Positions 41,167 to 50,454 are shown, counted from the first letter of the stretch. The stretch is DNA of 64,000 bases from CAZSVP01 sp964637185 (GCA_964637185.1 CAZWVB010000001.1:186001-250000); one strand, 5' to 3'. Made by a program: numbers and translations. The notes: generated by a model from the letters alone, not told the origin.

Positions 41167-42544
41167 CTCACCGGTTAACAAGTCAAAGCCTGAGCAGACC
41201 AATCCACTAGCTGCTACGGCCAAACTGCCCCCACAAAACATCCAAGCCGAGCAGAGCTTGTTGGGTTCGCTGTTGCTTGATCGCGACGCCATCATCAAAG
41301 TCGCTGATATAGTGACGGCTGAGGATTTCTATGTCGAGAAAAACGCTCTGATCTACGATGCCATTCTCGCGTTATATGAAAAACGCCAACCAGCAGATGT
41401 AGTCACTCTGTCGAATTATCTAGAGGACAAAAATCAGCTCAAAGACATCGGTGGCGCTAGCTTCTTGACTGATTTGGTCAATAGTGTGCCATCAAGCGCC
41501 CACGTGGCCCAGTACGCCCAGATAGTCTCTCAAAAAGCTACATTGCGCAGACTACAAACCGCCGCCGCCCAAATTGGTCAAATGGCGTTTGATGAAGGTG
41601 ATGATCTTGAGAATGTACTAGATGAGGCCGAGCAAGCACTTTTCTCGGTAAGCCAAAAACACCACAAACAAAGTTTTACTGCTATCGGAGAGGCATTGGC
41701 GGAAAGTTTTGATCGACTCGATAGTTTGCACAAGGACAAGCAGCAACTACGCGGGGTGCCTACTGGTTTTGCTGGCTTGGACAATCTATTGGCCGGTCTG
41801 CAAAAATCCGACCTGATTATACTGGCTGCTCGCCCCAGCATGGGCAAGACTAGCTTTGCACTCAATATCGCTCAACATGTGGCGGCCAGCGAGGGTATCC
41901 CGGTGGGGGTGTTTAGTCTAGAAATGAGCAAGGAGCAGTTGATCGACCGTATGTTGGCTAGCGAGGCAGGAATTGATAGTTGGAAGCTACGCACGGGCAA
42001 TCTCGAAGATAGTGATTTTGAAAAACTCAACAAGGCGATGGGTGCTCTGGCTGAAGCCCCACTTTACATCGATGATTCACCGATGGCCAATGTGATGGAG
42101 ATGCGAACTAAGGCCCGACGGTTACAATCGGAGCACGATTTGGGTTTGATTGTGATCGACTATCTACAGTTGATGAGTGGGCGTCAAAATTATGGCGACA
42201 ATCGTGTCCAGGAAATATCAGAGATATCACGTGGTCTCAAAGGTTTAGCACGTGAACTCGACGTTCCTGTGATAGCGCTATCACAGCTGAGCCGCTCGGT
42301 CGAGATGCGATCTCCCAAAATACCACAGCTGGCTGACCTGAGAGAGTCTGGCAGTATTGAGCAGGATGCTGATGTAGTGATGTTTATTTATCGCGAAGAT
42401 TATTATGAGAAAGATAGTGAGCGCAAAAACGTGGCTGATATATTGGTCAAAAAACATCGCAATGGTCCGACAGGTGAGGTGGAACTATTCTTCCAGCCCG
42501 AGCAAATGTTATTCCGAAGCATTGACCGTATACATAGTAGCTAG
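41156..42544 (+). CDS. dnaB: Replicative DNA helicase DnaB
   Basis: The 462-residue hexameric helicase has the N-terminal DnaB domain (about 25-125, PPQNIQAEQSLLGSLLLD) and the RecA-like C-terminal domain with Walker A ARPSMGKTSF (about 222-231), Walker B LIVIDYLQLMSG (about 331-342) and the DLRESGSIEQDADV line (about 395-408). It unwinds DNA at the fork. ATG 41156 is inside the end of dnaX, so the two are translationally coupled, an unusual but logical pairing. Confidence 0.96.
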   Translation: MASNSPVNKSKPEQTNPLAATAKLPPQNIQAEQSLLGSLLLDRDAIIKVADIVTAEDFYVEKNALIYDAILALYEKRQPADVVTLSNYLEDKNQLKDIGGASFLTDLVNSVPSSAHVAQYAQIVSQKATLRRLQTAAAQIGQMAFDEGDDLENVLDEAEQALFSVSQKHHKQSFTAIGEALAESFDRLDSLHKDKQQLRGVPTGFAGLDNLLAGLQKSDLIILAARPSMGKTSFALNIAQHVAASEGIPVGVFSLEMSKEQLIDRMLASEAGIDSWKLRTGNLEDSDFEKLNKAMGALAEAPLYIDDSPMANVMEMRTKARRLQSEHDLGLIVIDYLQLMSGRQNYGDNRVQEISEISRGLKGLARELDVPVIALSQLSRSVEMRSPKIPQLADLRESGSIEQDADVVMFIYREDYYEKDSERKNVADILVKKHRNGPTGEVELFFQPEQMLFRSIDRIHSS

Positions 42545-42586
42545 CCAGCAATTATCGGATTGCTGTATACTGTATACATAAGAATC

Positions 42587-43123
42587 ATGACTAATTTAAA
42601 ACACCCTCATGCTCGTCAAGAAGCACTCCAGGTTGGGCGCTTTGGCTTGGTCGGTATACTCAACACCATAGTTGATATAGTAGTGCTCAATGTGCTTGCT
42701 GCTACCATACTACCCAAAAGCTTGATAGTGACACAGTTTGTCATTGCAGGCACAGTAATTACTATTACTGGTGTGGTATTGGCGGGCATCATCTCTGGTA
42801 CTATAGCAATGATCAATAGTTTTGTTTTCAATGCTAGATTTACTTTTCGAGATCGACATGTCGATACTAGGCATATTGTGTATTTCTTTGTTATCACTAT
42901 GTTTGGAGTCTATGTGATACGTCCGATAGTGCTCAAAATATTTACAGATGTTTGGGTATGGCCCTCTCAGCTGCTTTATCAGATCACAAATGGACTTCGC
43001 CTACCTTTTAGCCAGGACTTTGATCAACGCAATCTTGCATTGTTTGCAGCCATTGGTATCGTGCTTGTGTATAATTATTTGATGTACAAGAAGTTTGTAT
43101 TCATCCATGAAGAAGCAAAATAA
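42587..43123 (+). CDS. GtrA-family membrane protein
   Basis: A 178-residue four-TM protein beginning with FGLVGILNTIVDIVVLN (about 19-35), the GtrA signature. GtrA-like proteins help move polyprenyl-linked sugars across the membrane. A TATAC box close to the ATG at 42587 suggests a leaderless message; the in-frame TTG at 42560 would lie upstream of that box. It overlaps the next membrane glycosyltransferase by 17 nt and starts a four-gene glycosylation cluster. Confidence 0.85.
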   Translation: MTNLKHPHARQEALQVGRFGLVGILNTIVDIVVLNVLAATILPKSLIVTQFVIAGTVITITGVVLAGIISGTIAMINSFVFNARFTFRDRHVDTRHIVYFFVITMFGVYVIRPIVLKIFTDVWVWPSQLLYQITNGLRLPFSQDFDQRNLALFAAIGIVLVYNYLMYKKFVFIHEEAK

Positions 43124-44663
43124 GTTATTACAATCAATACGACCGTACTTACCATGGGTTTGCTTGGCGATCGTTGTATTACTAGCTATTTTTATGCGTT
43201 TTTACAAGCTCAATAGCTTGCCACCTGGACTTCATCCTGACGAAGCTGCCAATGGCCTGGACATATTTAGGATACTTGAGCACCATGACATCAGAGCTAT
43301 TTACAATACCAATGGGCCGCGTGAATCACTCTTTTTCTTTCTACAATCGATCGGTGTGATGCTGTTTGGTAATACGATTTTTGCACTACGGGTAGCACCG
43401 GCTGCCCTTGGTGTGTTGGCAGTTGTAATGGTTTATGTTTTGGCTACCGAGCTATATGGTCGCCGCACCGGCTTGATCGCTTCGTTTTTTATGGCAGTCA
43501 ACCCCTGGGTAGTAATTATCTCTCGCGACGGTTTTCGAGCCAGTTTGGTACCGCTATTTATGGCTACTGTATTGTACAGTTGTGCACGGGCCTACCGTAG
43601 CGGTAAGACCACTTGGTTTGTATTTGCGGCTATCGTAGCTGGTTTGGGCATGTATACTTATACGGCCTATGGGGCATTTTGGCTAGCTTTAGTTGGTTTG
43701 ATATTGGCGGCAGCGATCTGGCGTCGTGATTGGTGGAAGTTACATTACCGACAGGTATTGATTAGCGCTGCAGTTTCTCTGGCAATGCTGATACCGCTAA
43801 TCGTCACAATTGTACGTCATCCTGGAGATTCAACTGCACGGGCAGGTGGCACTAGCTTTCTCAATAGTGATCTCAACAAAGGCCAGCCCGTACAAACTTT
43901 TGCGCTCAACACTTATAAGACAGCTATACAATACAATATTACTGCCGACCAAAACCCCCGGCACAATATTCCAGCCGAACCACTACTCAACATATTTGTA
44001 GGCCTCGCTATGCTAGTCGGTATAGTATTGGCAGCATATTATTTCAAACAGCTGCGCTACGGTGGCATAATATTGGTATTTGCCACAATGCTCATACCGG
44101 TGGTGGTTTCGGCCGAGGGTATACCCCACGCGTTGCGCAGCGTCGGCACAATAGTACCGGTGTTCTTATTGGTTGGCGTTGGCGTCAATTATCTGCTGCA
44201 ACGCTGGTACAAAACATTTCCGGTCAACAATCTTGCAAGAGTGACTGGGCTACTACTGATACTAATACTGATGGGTTTGACAGCTGTACAGGGAGTCAAG
44301 GGGTACTTTTGGGCTTGGGGACAAGATCCGCGTACTTATGCAGCATATTCTGAGGATATGGTGACGATCGCTAACTATCTCAATGGTCATGTCGGTAACA
44401 ACACCAATTATTTGGTGGCTGGGGGTTATGGTGCTATGCCGGTGGAATATCTGACGCATAATCACACCAAATATACATTGATCGATTTGGATGGGGTGCG
44501 TAATCTACCACTCAATGGCGGGCCACGATTGTTTATTGTCCCTGTAGGAGATCAAACGCAAGACGTACTTGATGCCTTGAAAGCCAAATTTCCAAATGCT
44601 TCGGTAGCGCCTATCAACAGTGGTTTTAGCGGTAAGGTTTTGTTCTATGCCGTCCAAACCTAG
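43107..44663 (+). CDS. Polytopic GT39/ArnT-like glycosyltransferase
   Basis: A 518-residue protein with about 11 TMs. The first outer loop holds LPPGLHPDEAANG (about 38-50), the D-E motif of GT-C enzymes that use polyprenyl-phosphate sugars (PMT/ArnT family), and a C-terminal soluble segment follows the last TM. ATG 43107 is preferred, inside the gtrA gene. The substrate is probably supplied by the Alg5/DPM-like enzyme at 44647. Confidence 0.85.
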   Translation: MKKQNKLLQSIRPYLPWVCLAIVVLLAIFMRFYKLNSLPPGLHPDEAANGLDIFRILEHHDIRAIYNTNGPRESLFFFLQSIGVMLFGNTIFALRVAPAALGVLAVVMVYVLATELYGRRTGLIASFFMAVNPWVVIISRDGFRASLVPLFMATVLYSCARAYRSGKTTWFVFAAIVAGLGMYTYTAYGAFWLALVGLILAAAIWRRDWWKLHYRQVLISAAVSLAMLIPLIVTIVRHPGDSTARAGGTSFLNSDLNKGQPVQTFALNTYKTAIQYNITADQNPRHNIPAEPLLNIFVGLAMLVGIVLAAYYFKQLRYGGIILVFATMLIPVVVSAEGIPHALRSVGTIVPVFLLVGVGVNYLLQRWYKTFPVNNLARVTGLLLILILMGLTAVQGVKGYFWAWGQDPRTYAAYSEDMVTIANYLNGHVGNNTNYLVAGGYGAMPVEYLTHNHTKYTLIDLDGVRNLPLNGGPRLFIVPVGDQTQDVLDALKAKFPNASVAPINSGFSGKVLFYAVQT

Positions 44664-45408
44664 TAGTGTCGATCTGACCATAGTCATACCGACTTACAAT
44701 GAGGCCAAAGCAATTGGCGATACTCTCGATAAGCTGGCTGATTATCTCAAAAATTATCCGTTGAGTGTGGAGGTATTAATAGTGGATTTACATAGTCCAG
44801 ATAATACAGCCGAAGTAGCGCAAGGCTATGCCAAAAAGTTTGACAAATTCCATATTATCGATGCCGGCTCAAGGCCCAAGGGAAAGTTTATGAAAGGCAA
44901 ACAAGTGCAAATGGGTATGTTGGCCGGCAAAGGTCGCTATGTGTTGTTTATGGATGCTGATTTGGCTACCCCGCTAAAATATTTAGATTCTGTTCGTGTA
45001 CTTATTGAACAAAGAAGGCCGGTTGGCATATGCGTGCGCAATCTTGATAAAAGTCACAAAGGTGTGCGGAAGCTGATCTCTGGGTTTGGTAATTTTCTGG
45101 TACAACTATTAATATTACCAGGCATACCTGACACTCAGTGTGGATTCAAGGTATTCTCACATGATGCCGCACAGAGCGTTTTCCCACGTCAAACTATCAG
45201 TAGTTGGGGATTTGACATGGAAATATTGGCAATAGCACGCCAACAAGGCTACCCAATAGAGCTTATCCACGTGCCAGACTGGCACAATGAGGAAAAAGGT
45301 AGTAAGTTTGGTGGCTCGCCGCTCAAAGCTGCTATCCAGACCTTTCCTGATATTCTAAAAATCAAATGGGGTATGTTGCGTGGTAAATACAAGAAGGCAT
45401 CGTCATGA
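44647..45408 (+). CDS. Dolichyl/polyprenyl-phosphate glycosyltransferase-like GT2 (Alg5 type)
   Basis: The 253-residue GT2 enzyme has TIVIPTYNEAKAIGDTL (about 11-27), the donor-binding motif DADLATPL (about 103-110) and the line PDTQCGFKVF (about 160-169), diagnostic for the Alg5/DPM1 group that loads a sugar onto a polyprenyl phosphate. It should make the donor used by the GT-C enzymes before and after it. It overlaps both neighbours (17 nt and 4 nt), so the cluster is one coupled operon. Confidence 0.9.
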   Translation: MPSKPSSVDLTIVIPTYNEAKAIGDTLDKLADYLKNYPLSVEVLIVDLHSPDNTAEVAQGYAKKFDKFHIIDAGSRPKGKFMKGKQVQMGMLAGKGRYVLFMDADLATPLKYLDSVRVLIEQRRPVGICVRNLDKSHKGVRKLISGFGNFLVQLLILPGIPDTQCGFKVFSHDAAQSVFPRQTISSWGFDMEILAIARQQGYPIELIHVPDWHNEEKGSKFGGSPLKAAIQTFPDILKIKWGMLRGKYKKASS

Positions 45409-46886
45409 GCCCTAGACGACGCAAAGTTTTACAACACAGTACCCCACACTGGGTCTATGTTATAGCCATATTACTACTAGCTTTTATAGTTCGATTGATT
45501 TTTGTATCCAAAGCTAGTATTTGGCATGACGAAGGCTTCTCAATCATGCTGGCACAGATGAATCCAGTAGATATATGGCTGCGCACAGCTCGTGATGTAC
45601 ACCCGCCATTTTATTATGAGTTATTGGGCGTATGGATGAGGTTATTTGGTAGTAGTGAGGTGATCGTGAGGGCTTTGAGTGTACTAGTTGGGGTCGGTAC
45701 AGTTGGTGTACTTTACCTACTAGTCAAAAGAGTACGTAATTATCATACGGCTTTGATAGCTGCATTATTTGCTGCTGTCGGCCCAATGCTAGTGCGCTAC
45801 AGCCAAGAGACCAGGATGTATGCCCTTGAGGGCTTGTTGATGGTCACGGCTCTATACGGTGTAGTTGTGATCATCCAACAACCACAAAAACAGCTTGGCT
45901 ATTGGTTATACTTCGTAGCAGTGCTATTGGGCCTGTACACGCACTATTTCACCGTTCTGGTGGTATTGAGTCTATGGCTGTTTGGTCTTTGGCAATGGTT
46001 GAGACAGCGACACCAGCCCTCGGCGCGTTCGATCTTGGAACAGCCCCGTTGGTGGGTGGCCAATGTGGCTGCCGCGGTACTTTTTCTACCATGGCTGCCA
46101 TCTGCCATTGCTCAATTTAGCCGCGGTCAAGGACTTAGCTGGTTGACTCACACTAGCTTGCGTACACCATTTGATTTTGTTTGGCAAATGATCAGTTTTA
46201 CAGACGGTCGTAGTCTTAGTGTATTGTATTGGCTAGGCGGGCTGTTGGCTCTAGCAGTGGTTGGCTATGTTTGGATATCTGACCGCAGCAGCCAGCGTTT
46301 GTCACGTTTGCTGGTAGTGTATGTGGTGGTACCCGTTGCTATTGTGATGACGGTTTCATTATTCAAACCAATTTATCACGAACGGTATTTGGTATTTGTA
46401 AACCCCGTGTACTACGCGCTACTGGCCATTGCTATCAATGAACTTTTGCATCGCAAACGTAATTGGGAGATAGCAGCTGTAACATTGACTGTGGCCCTAC
46501 TGCTTGTAGGAGTGCGCAATGTCTATGCTCAGTCCAGCCACCGCATGCGCGAAGTTTTTTCGGTAGTCAACAGCAATGCATTGCCGACAGATAAGTTGAT
46601 TGCTGGCGAGCTATATACATATTTTGATGGCAGCTATTACAATCATACCGGGCTGCCAATGCAACTGTATACAGGTTTTGGCAGACCCAATGGTTATGGC
46701 GAATCAGGTCTTATCTATGACCGTAATGTTTATATCGACAGTTGGGCTGGCGTAGCGCCCGGTCGAGTTTGGGTGATTGGCAAGACTGGCGATCAAAAAT
46801 ATTTTGACAATATTCCAGCCAACTGGCAGCTGGTGGGCACCGAGCAAGATGGCTATAGCGTAGCTCGGCTATATCAGGTAAAATAG
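45405..46886 (+). CDS. Second polytopic GT39-like glycosyltransferase
   Basis: A 493-residue GT-C protein with about 11 TMs. IWHDEGFSIMLAQMNP (about 39-54) carries the first-loop D-E pair and RDVHPPFYYELL (about 64-75) is the second conserved loop, as in bacterial mannosyltransferase-like proteins; a C-terminal periplasmic segment follows. It starts by an ATGA overlap. With GtrA, the Alg5-like donor enzyme and the first GT39 it could decorate surface protein or glycan, which is inference. Confidence 0.85.
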   Translation: MSPRRRKVLQHSTPHWVYVIAILLLAFIVRLIFVSKASIWHDEGFSIMLAQMNPVDIWLRTARDVHPPFYYELLGVWMRLFGSSEVIVRALSVLVGVGTVGVLYLLVKRVRNYHTALIAALFAAVGPMLVRYSQETRMYALEGLLMVTALYGVVVIIQQPQKQLGYWLYFVAVLLGLYTHYFTVLVVLSLWLFGLWQWLRQRHQPSARSILEQPRWWVANVAAAVLFLPWLPSAIAQFSRGQGLSWLTHTSLRTPFDFVWQMISFTDGRSLSVLYWLGGLLALAVVGYVWISDRSSQRLSRLLVVYVVVPVAIVMTVSLFKPIYHERYLVFVNPVYYALLAIAINELLHRKRNWEIAAVTLTVALLLVGVRNVYAQSSHRMREVFSVVNSNALPTDKLIAGELYTYFDGSYYNHTGLPMQLYTGFGRPNGYGESGLIYDRNVYIDSWAGVAPGRVWVIGKTGDQKYFDNIPANWQLVGTEQDGYSVARLYQVK

Positions 46887-46979
46887 ATGCAATGTCATTT
46901 TCTGGCCAGCAGTGTTCTAGTAGACGAATAGACTGCGCTCAGGGTGACCATCAATTATTGATTACTTAAGGAGATTGTC

Positions 46980-47282
46980 ATGTTAGACAAAGCTAAATTG
47001 GCCGCCAAGGCTCTCAAATTGCAAAAAGAACTCAAGCGACTCAAGATTGAGACCGAGGCAGGTGATGGGGCTGTGCGAGTTGAGGCTGGTTTGAGTATTA
47101 GCCAAGCCAACATGAGCGTGGAGATAGAGCGCATTCATATCAGTGATGAAGCACTGGAAGATGCCGACCAGCTGAGCCGCTGGATAGTATTGGCAGTCAA
47201 CAAAGCCAACAAAGAGATTATGGGCGAGGCAACTACCCGCATGCAGGAAGTAGCTGGCGGCCTTGGCTTGCCAGGTATGTAA
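46980..47282 (+). CDS. ybaB: YbaB/EbfC-family nucleoid-associated protein
   Basis: The 100-residue protein has the YbaB layout: N-terminal helix MLDKAKLAAKALKLQKELKR, a central beta sheet and a C-terminal helix with the tail MQEVAGGLGLPGM, the usual G-G-(L/M)-x-(L/I)-P-G-(M/L) ending. It binds DNA non-specifically. TAAGGAG precedes ATG 46980, and recR follows 18 nt later, the standard ybaB-recR pair, here separated from dnaX by the glycosylation genes. Confidence 0.92.
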   Translation: MLDKAKLAAKALKLQKELKRLKIETEAGDGAVRVEAGLSISQANMSVEIERIHISDEALEDADQLSRWIVLAVNKANKEIMGEATTRMQEVAGGLGLPGM

Positions 47283-47300
47283 ATGCAGTAAAGGAGGGGG

Positions 47301-47900
47301 ATGGGGTACTCAGTACTGCCCAAAAATATCCAAGATCTAATAGACGCGCTTAGCGAGTTGCCATCAATTGGTCCGCGTAGTGCAGAGCGACTGGCTTTCT
47401 ATATGCTCAAGCGTGGTGACAACGCCGAGCTTGGTCGCGCCATCAGTGAGTTATCTAGTGGCATCCAGCTATGCTCTCGTTGTCGTAATTATTCCACAGA
47501 GCCAATCTGTCCGGTCTGTGCTGACCCGAGCCGAGACCAGGCCGTGATCTGCGTGGTGAGCCAGCCACTGGATGTTGCGGCAGTAGAAAAGACCGGCCTG
47601 TATCGTGGTACCTATCATGTATTGCATGGTGCTATTAGTCCAATTGACGGGGTTGGGCCCGAAGACTTGGCAATTGATAGTTTGATCAAAAGGATCGAGA
47701 GCGAGGGTCCTGCTGAGCTTATCCTGGCCACCAATCCCAACTTGGAAGGCGAGACTACGGCATTGTTCATAGTCAAAAAACTTGAGGATACTGACATCAA
47801 GCTCACCAAGTTGGCTCATGGTTTGCCGATGGGTGCGGATCTAGAATATGCTGATCAGCTGACTCTTGGTCGGGCGTTGGCTGGCCGCACCGGCTTCTGA
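47301..47900 (+). CDS. recR: Recombination mediator RecR
   Basis: A 199-residue RecR: HhH motif LPSIGPRSAERLAFYML (about 20-36), C4 zinc finger with Cys58, 61, 70 and 73, then the Toprim domain (VVSQPLDVAAVEKTGLYRG, about 85-103) and the C-terminal Walker-like region. With RecO/RecF-type partners it loads RecA on gapped DNA. AAAGGAGGGGG precedes ATG 47301. Element E2 starts 4 nt after the stop. Confidence 0.96.
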   Translation: MGYSVLPKNIQDLIDALSELPSIGPRSAERLAFYMLKRGDNAELGRAISELSSGIQLCSRCRNYSTEPICPVCADPSRDQAVICVVSQPLDVAAVEKTGLYRGTYHVLHGAISPIDGVGPEDLAIDSLIKRIESEGPAELILATNPNLEGETTALFIVKKLEDTDIKLTKLAHGLPMGADLEYADQLTLGRALAGRTGF

Positions 47901-47904
47901 TTAA

Positions 47905-48020
47905 AACCACTATCTTCTGCAGCGCTCGTCGTTATCAGCTGCGCTACTCATGCATCGTAGGCTGGCTACGATTTACTCCGTTGCTCGCAGATGTCTTGAT
48001 CGCTTTTGAATATAGTGGTT
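47905..48020 (+). repeat. Intergenic structured element E2
   Basis: A 116-nt element closed by AACCACTATCTTC (47905-47917) and GAATATAGTGGTT (48008-48020), 12 of 13 bases pairing. The core hairpin ATCGTAG/CTACGAT encloses GCTGG, and the words CGTT, CTGCG, CTC, GTAG, CTA, ACT, CTCG, CTTG match E1 and E3 in order and spacing. Confidence 0.7.
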
Positions 48021-48055
48021 TATAGAAGGTCGTTTGTACTTTATACTTAATAGAT

Positions 48056-48601
48056 ATGAAAGGTTTTGCCAAAGATATACTTTTGATTGACTTTGAATCA
48101 ACTGGTCTTGATGCTGCGTACGCCGAGCCAACTCAGCTCGGCGCAATTCTGCTTGACAAGACCAATCTTGAGCAAAAGGATGAATATTTGACATACATCT
48201 CAGCCGACCTTTCCAAGGCTAGTCCAGAAGCTTTGGAGATATCTGGTATTAGCGAACAAGACCTCAAAGGTGCGCCTAGCCAGAAGGATGTAATGCAAGA
48301 GTTTTTGGAGCGGTTTGGAACAGACGTTTTTGTGGCATCCTGGAACTCTATATTGGATCGAGGTTTGCTCAGCAAGATGCTTGAAACTTTAGGCAAAGAT
48401 ATTTTTGCATACGACTATCATTATCTAGATGTTTGGCCAATTGCCTATACTCACTTGTGTCAACGGGGCCATGGCGACATTGTTCGGCTTGAGCCAACCC
48501 TGCAGTTTTTTGGTATGAAAGCCAGGGGCAAGCACAATGCCTTGGAGGATTGTCGCATCACTGCTGAAGTACTACGTAAAGTTTATTTTGCAAAGGACTA
48601 G
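48056..48601 (+). CDS. DEDDh 3'-5' exonuclease (DnaQ/oligoribonuclease fold)
   Basis: The 181-residue protein has Exo I LIDFESTGLD (about 10-19), an Exo II region with SWNSILDRGLLSKML (about 98-112) and Exo III HNALEDC (about 161-167), the DEDDh catalytic set. It could proofread, degrade short RNA or trim DNA; no polymerase domain is attached. TATACT (48042-48047) lies 8 nt before ATG 48056, with no ribosome site. cysS follows after 1 nt. Confidence 0.88.
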   Translation: MKGFAKDILLIDFESTGLDAAYAEPTQLGAILLDKTNLEQKDEYLTYISADLSKASPEALEISGISEQDLKGAPSQKDVMQEFLERFGTDVFVASWNSILDRGLLSKMLETLGKDIFAYDYHYLDVWPIAYTHLCQRGHGDIVRLEPTLQFFGMKARGKHNALEDCRITAEVLRKVYFAKD

Positions 48602-48602
48602 T

Positions 48603-49979
48603 ATGCTAACACTATACAATTCACTTACCAATCAAAAAGAAGAGTTTACACCAATCAAACCCGGCCTCGTCACACTCTATAGCTGTGGCCCGACAGTATA
48701 TGACCATGTACATATCGGTAACTTGCGGGCATTTTTGCTGCCTGACTTGCTGCAGCGAGTGCTAAGGCACATCGAAGGCACAAATGTCACTTGGGTGATG
48801 AATATCACCGATGTTGATGACAAGATGATCGAACGTGCCGCACGGGACTATCCTGACATTGAACCCAATCAAGCTCTAGCAATGCTCGCAGACAAGTTTA
48901 CCGATGTATTTACCTCCGATATCGCCAAAGTTGGTGTTGTGAGAGGCGATATCGCCAAATTGCCTCGTGCGACTGACAATATAGAGAGTATGCAAGAGAT
49001 CATTCGTGATCTCATATCCAAAGGCATTGGCTATGTTGCTGACGGCAGTGTGTATTTTAGTCTCGAGCGATATCAGGCTAGCGGGCACCAGTATGGTTGC
49101 CTGGTCAATCTTGACTATGACGGGCAGTCACGGGTGATTGACGATCAAGACCAGAAGCAAGGTGTGGGAGATTTCGCGCTCTGGAAGGCTCACAAAGATG
49201 GCGAGCCAAGCTGGGATTTTGATATTGATGGTAACAACTATCCAGGTCGCCCTGGCTGGCATATAGAGTGCTCACTACTTAGTATCAAGTACTTGGGCAA
49301 ACCTTTTGATATTCATACAGGTGGGGTAGATCTGAAATTTCCTCATCACGAAAATGAGCTGGCTCAGTGTGAGGGTGAGCAGGCACACTACTATCTGCAC
49401 AACGAACATGTCAATATTACCGGTAGTAAGATGGCCAAATCAGCCGGCAATTTTATCACTATCGATGACGTATCAGATCCGCTCGCGTATAGACTGCTGT
49501 GCTTGCAGGCGCACTATCGCAGCCAAATGGATTATTCCGATCAGGCTCTGCGCTCGGCCCATGATAGGCTGATAGCGCTGCGCAGCTACGTGGCGCGCAA
49601 TCAAGCTGCTGAAGCACTCGGTATTGAGCAGAGCTCTGACAAGTTGGCCATCGAAGAGTTCAAGCTACAATTTAGCAGTGCGCTGCAAGATGATCTCAAT
49701 AGCCCGCAGGCCTTGGCAGCATTTAGTAAGCTCGAAGCATTACCATTGCTGACTGGCGCAGTGGAAGTAGTGGAGTGGGCCGACCAAGTATTGGGTTTGG
49801 ATCTGGTAAATAAGTTCAAACTATTTAGCCAGGAAGAGAAAGCGCTGTTTGATCAACGTAAGATTGCGCGCGAAGCCAGTGATTTTGGCAAGGCGGATCA
49901 GATCCGTGCACAACTTAGTGAGCTTGGTATTGAGAGTGAAGACATTGGAGCGCAGACCTTGTATTGGAGAAATTCTTAG
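48603..49979 (+). CDS. cysS: Cysteinyl-tRNA synthetase
   Basis: A 458-residue class I synthetase. LYSCGPTVYDHVHIGNLRAF (about 24-43) contains the HIGH-type motif HIGN and a zinc ligand Cys, WHIECS and HHENELAQCE provide further zinc ligands, and KMAKSAGN (about 279-286) is the KMSKS loop. The C-terminal DALR-like helical domain is complete. ATG 48603 is 1 nt after the exonuclease stop, so translation is coupled. It converges with the zinc-ribbon genes, the two separated by a perfect hairpin. Confidence 0.96.
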   Translation: MLTLYNSLTNQKEEFTPIKPGLVTLYSCGPTVYDHVHIGNLRAFLLPDLLQRVLRHIEGTNVTWVMNITDVDDKMIERAARDYPDIEPNQALAMLADKFTDVFTSDIAKVGVVRGDIAKLPRATDNIESMQEIIRDLISKGIGYVADGSVYFSLERYQASGHQYGCLVNLDYDGQSRVIDDQDQKQGVGDFALWKAHKDGEPSWDFDIDGNNYPGRPGWHIECSLLSIKYLGKPFDIHTGGVDLKFPHHENELAQCEGEQAHYYLHNEHVNITGSKMAKSAGNFITIDDVSDPLAYRLLCLQAHYRSQMDYSDQALRSAHDRLIALRSYVARNQAAEALGIEQSSDKLAIEEFKLQFSSALQDDLNSPQALAAFSKLEALPLLTGAVEVVEWADQVLGLDLVNKFKLFSQEEKALFDQRKIAREASDFGKADQIRAQLSELGIESEDIGAQTLYWRNS

Positions 49980-49991
49980 ACTATTACGAAG

Positions 49992-50023
49992 CCGAGCTCC
50001 CCAGAATCATCCGGGGAGCTCGG
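49992..50023. terminator. Perfect 11-bp hairpin between convergent genes
   Basis: CCGAGCTCCCC (49992-50002) and GGGGAGCTCGG (50013-50023) pair around a 10-nt loop. No T-run is present on either strand, as for other GC-rich cassettes. Confidence 0.65.
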
Positions 50024-50036
50024 GGTGCCGTTGCTA

Positions 50037-50237
50037 CTAACGACGACCTTGGCAGTTGCAGGCTGGTGGTACGAAGTGATCGTCCATGTAGGGCGCACCT
50101 GCCCATGGTCGATACGGACAGTCGGCTAGATGGGGATTCGGCCTGCCGCTGATCTCTGCTCTGCAGAAGGAGTGTGGGCCACCACACGTGTCGCATGGTC
50201 CGTCGGAGCGGATTGGATCTTGCCATCGGTATGGCAT
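50037..50237 (-). CDS. Small Cys-rich protein, second of a zinc-ribbon pair
   Basis: The 66-residue protein has seven Cys and four His, in CDTCGGPHSFC, LADCPYRP and PPACNC contexts, so at least one metal site is likely. ATG 50237 lies 1 nt after the stop of the preceding gene; a longer frame from 50279 overlaps that gene and lacks support. GC-rich codon use. I recognise no family. Confidence 0.55.
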   Translation of the reverse strand: MPYRWQDPIRSDGPCDTCGGPHSFCRAEISGRPNPHLADCPYRPWAGAPYMDDHFVPPACNCQGRR

Positions 50238-50238
50238 A

Positions 50239-50454
50239 CTACCACCGCCCCTTCTTACGTCGCTCCTTCTTGGCGGCACTCATCCTTGATGCTCGGGTAG
50301 TGCCACCGCTCTTGTAGGCGCTGGCCTCGTCATCGGGTATTTGGCCGATCGCTCGGCCATTGACCTTGCATGTGCTACAGGCCACGGTGCCGCCACCGGC
50401 CTGTGCGACCTTCTTCTCCCCACCGCAGTTGGGGCAGGTTTTCATCTTGGCCAC
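50239..50454 (-). CDS. Small zinc-ribbon protein, first of a pair
   Basis: From GTG 50454 the protein has 71 residues: CPNCGGEKKVAQAGGGTVAC with a following CSTC-type pair gives two C-x-x-C knuckles like the DnaJ central zinc domain, followed by a basic tail KKERRKKGRW. AAGGAGG (50464-50470) is 9 nt upstream, which favours GTG 50454 over ATG 50445 and over a frame start at 50499. It and the next gene form a GC-rich two-gene operon of probable nucleic-acid- or protein-binding ribbons. Confidence 0.6.
   Translation of the reverse strand: MAKMKTCPNCGGEKKVAQAGGGTVACSTCKVNGRAIGQIPDDEASAYKSGGTTRASRMSAAKKERRKKGRW

Noticed and set aside
46887..46979. Fourth copy of the E1/E2/E3 element before ybaB
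   Set aside because: It contains a CTGCG-CTC stretch and a GTAG but not in the right order or spacing, and no closing arms.
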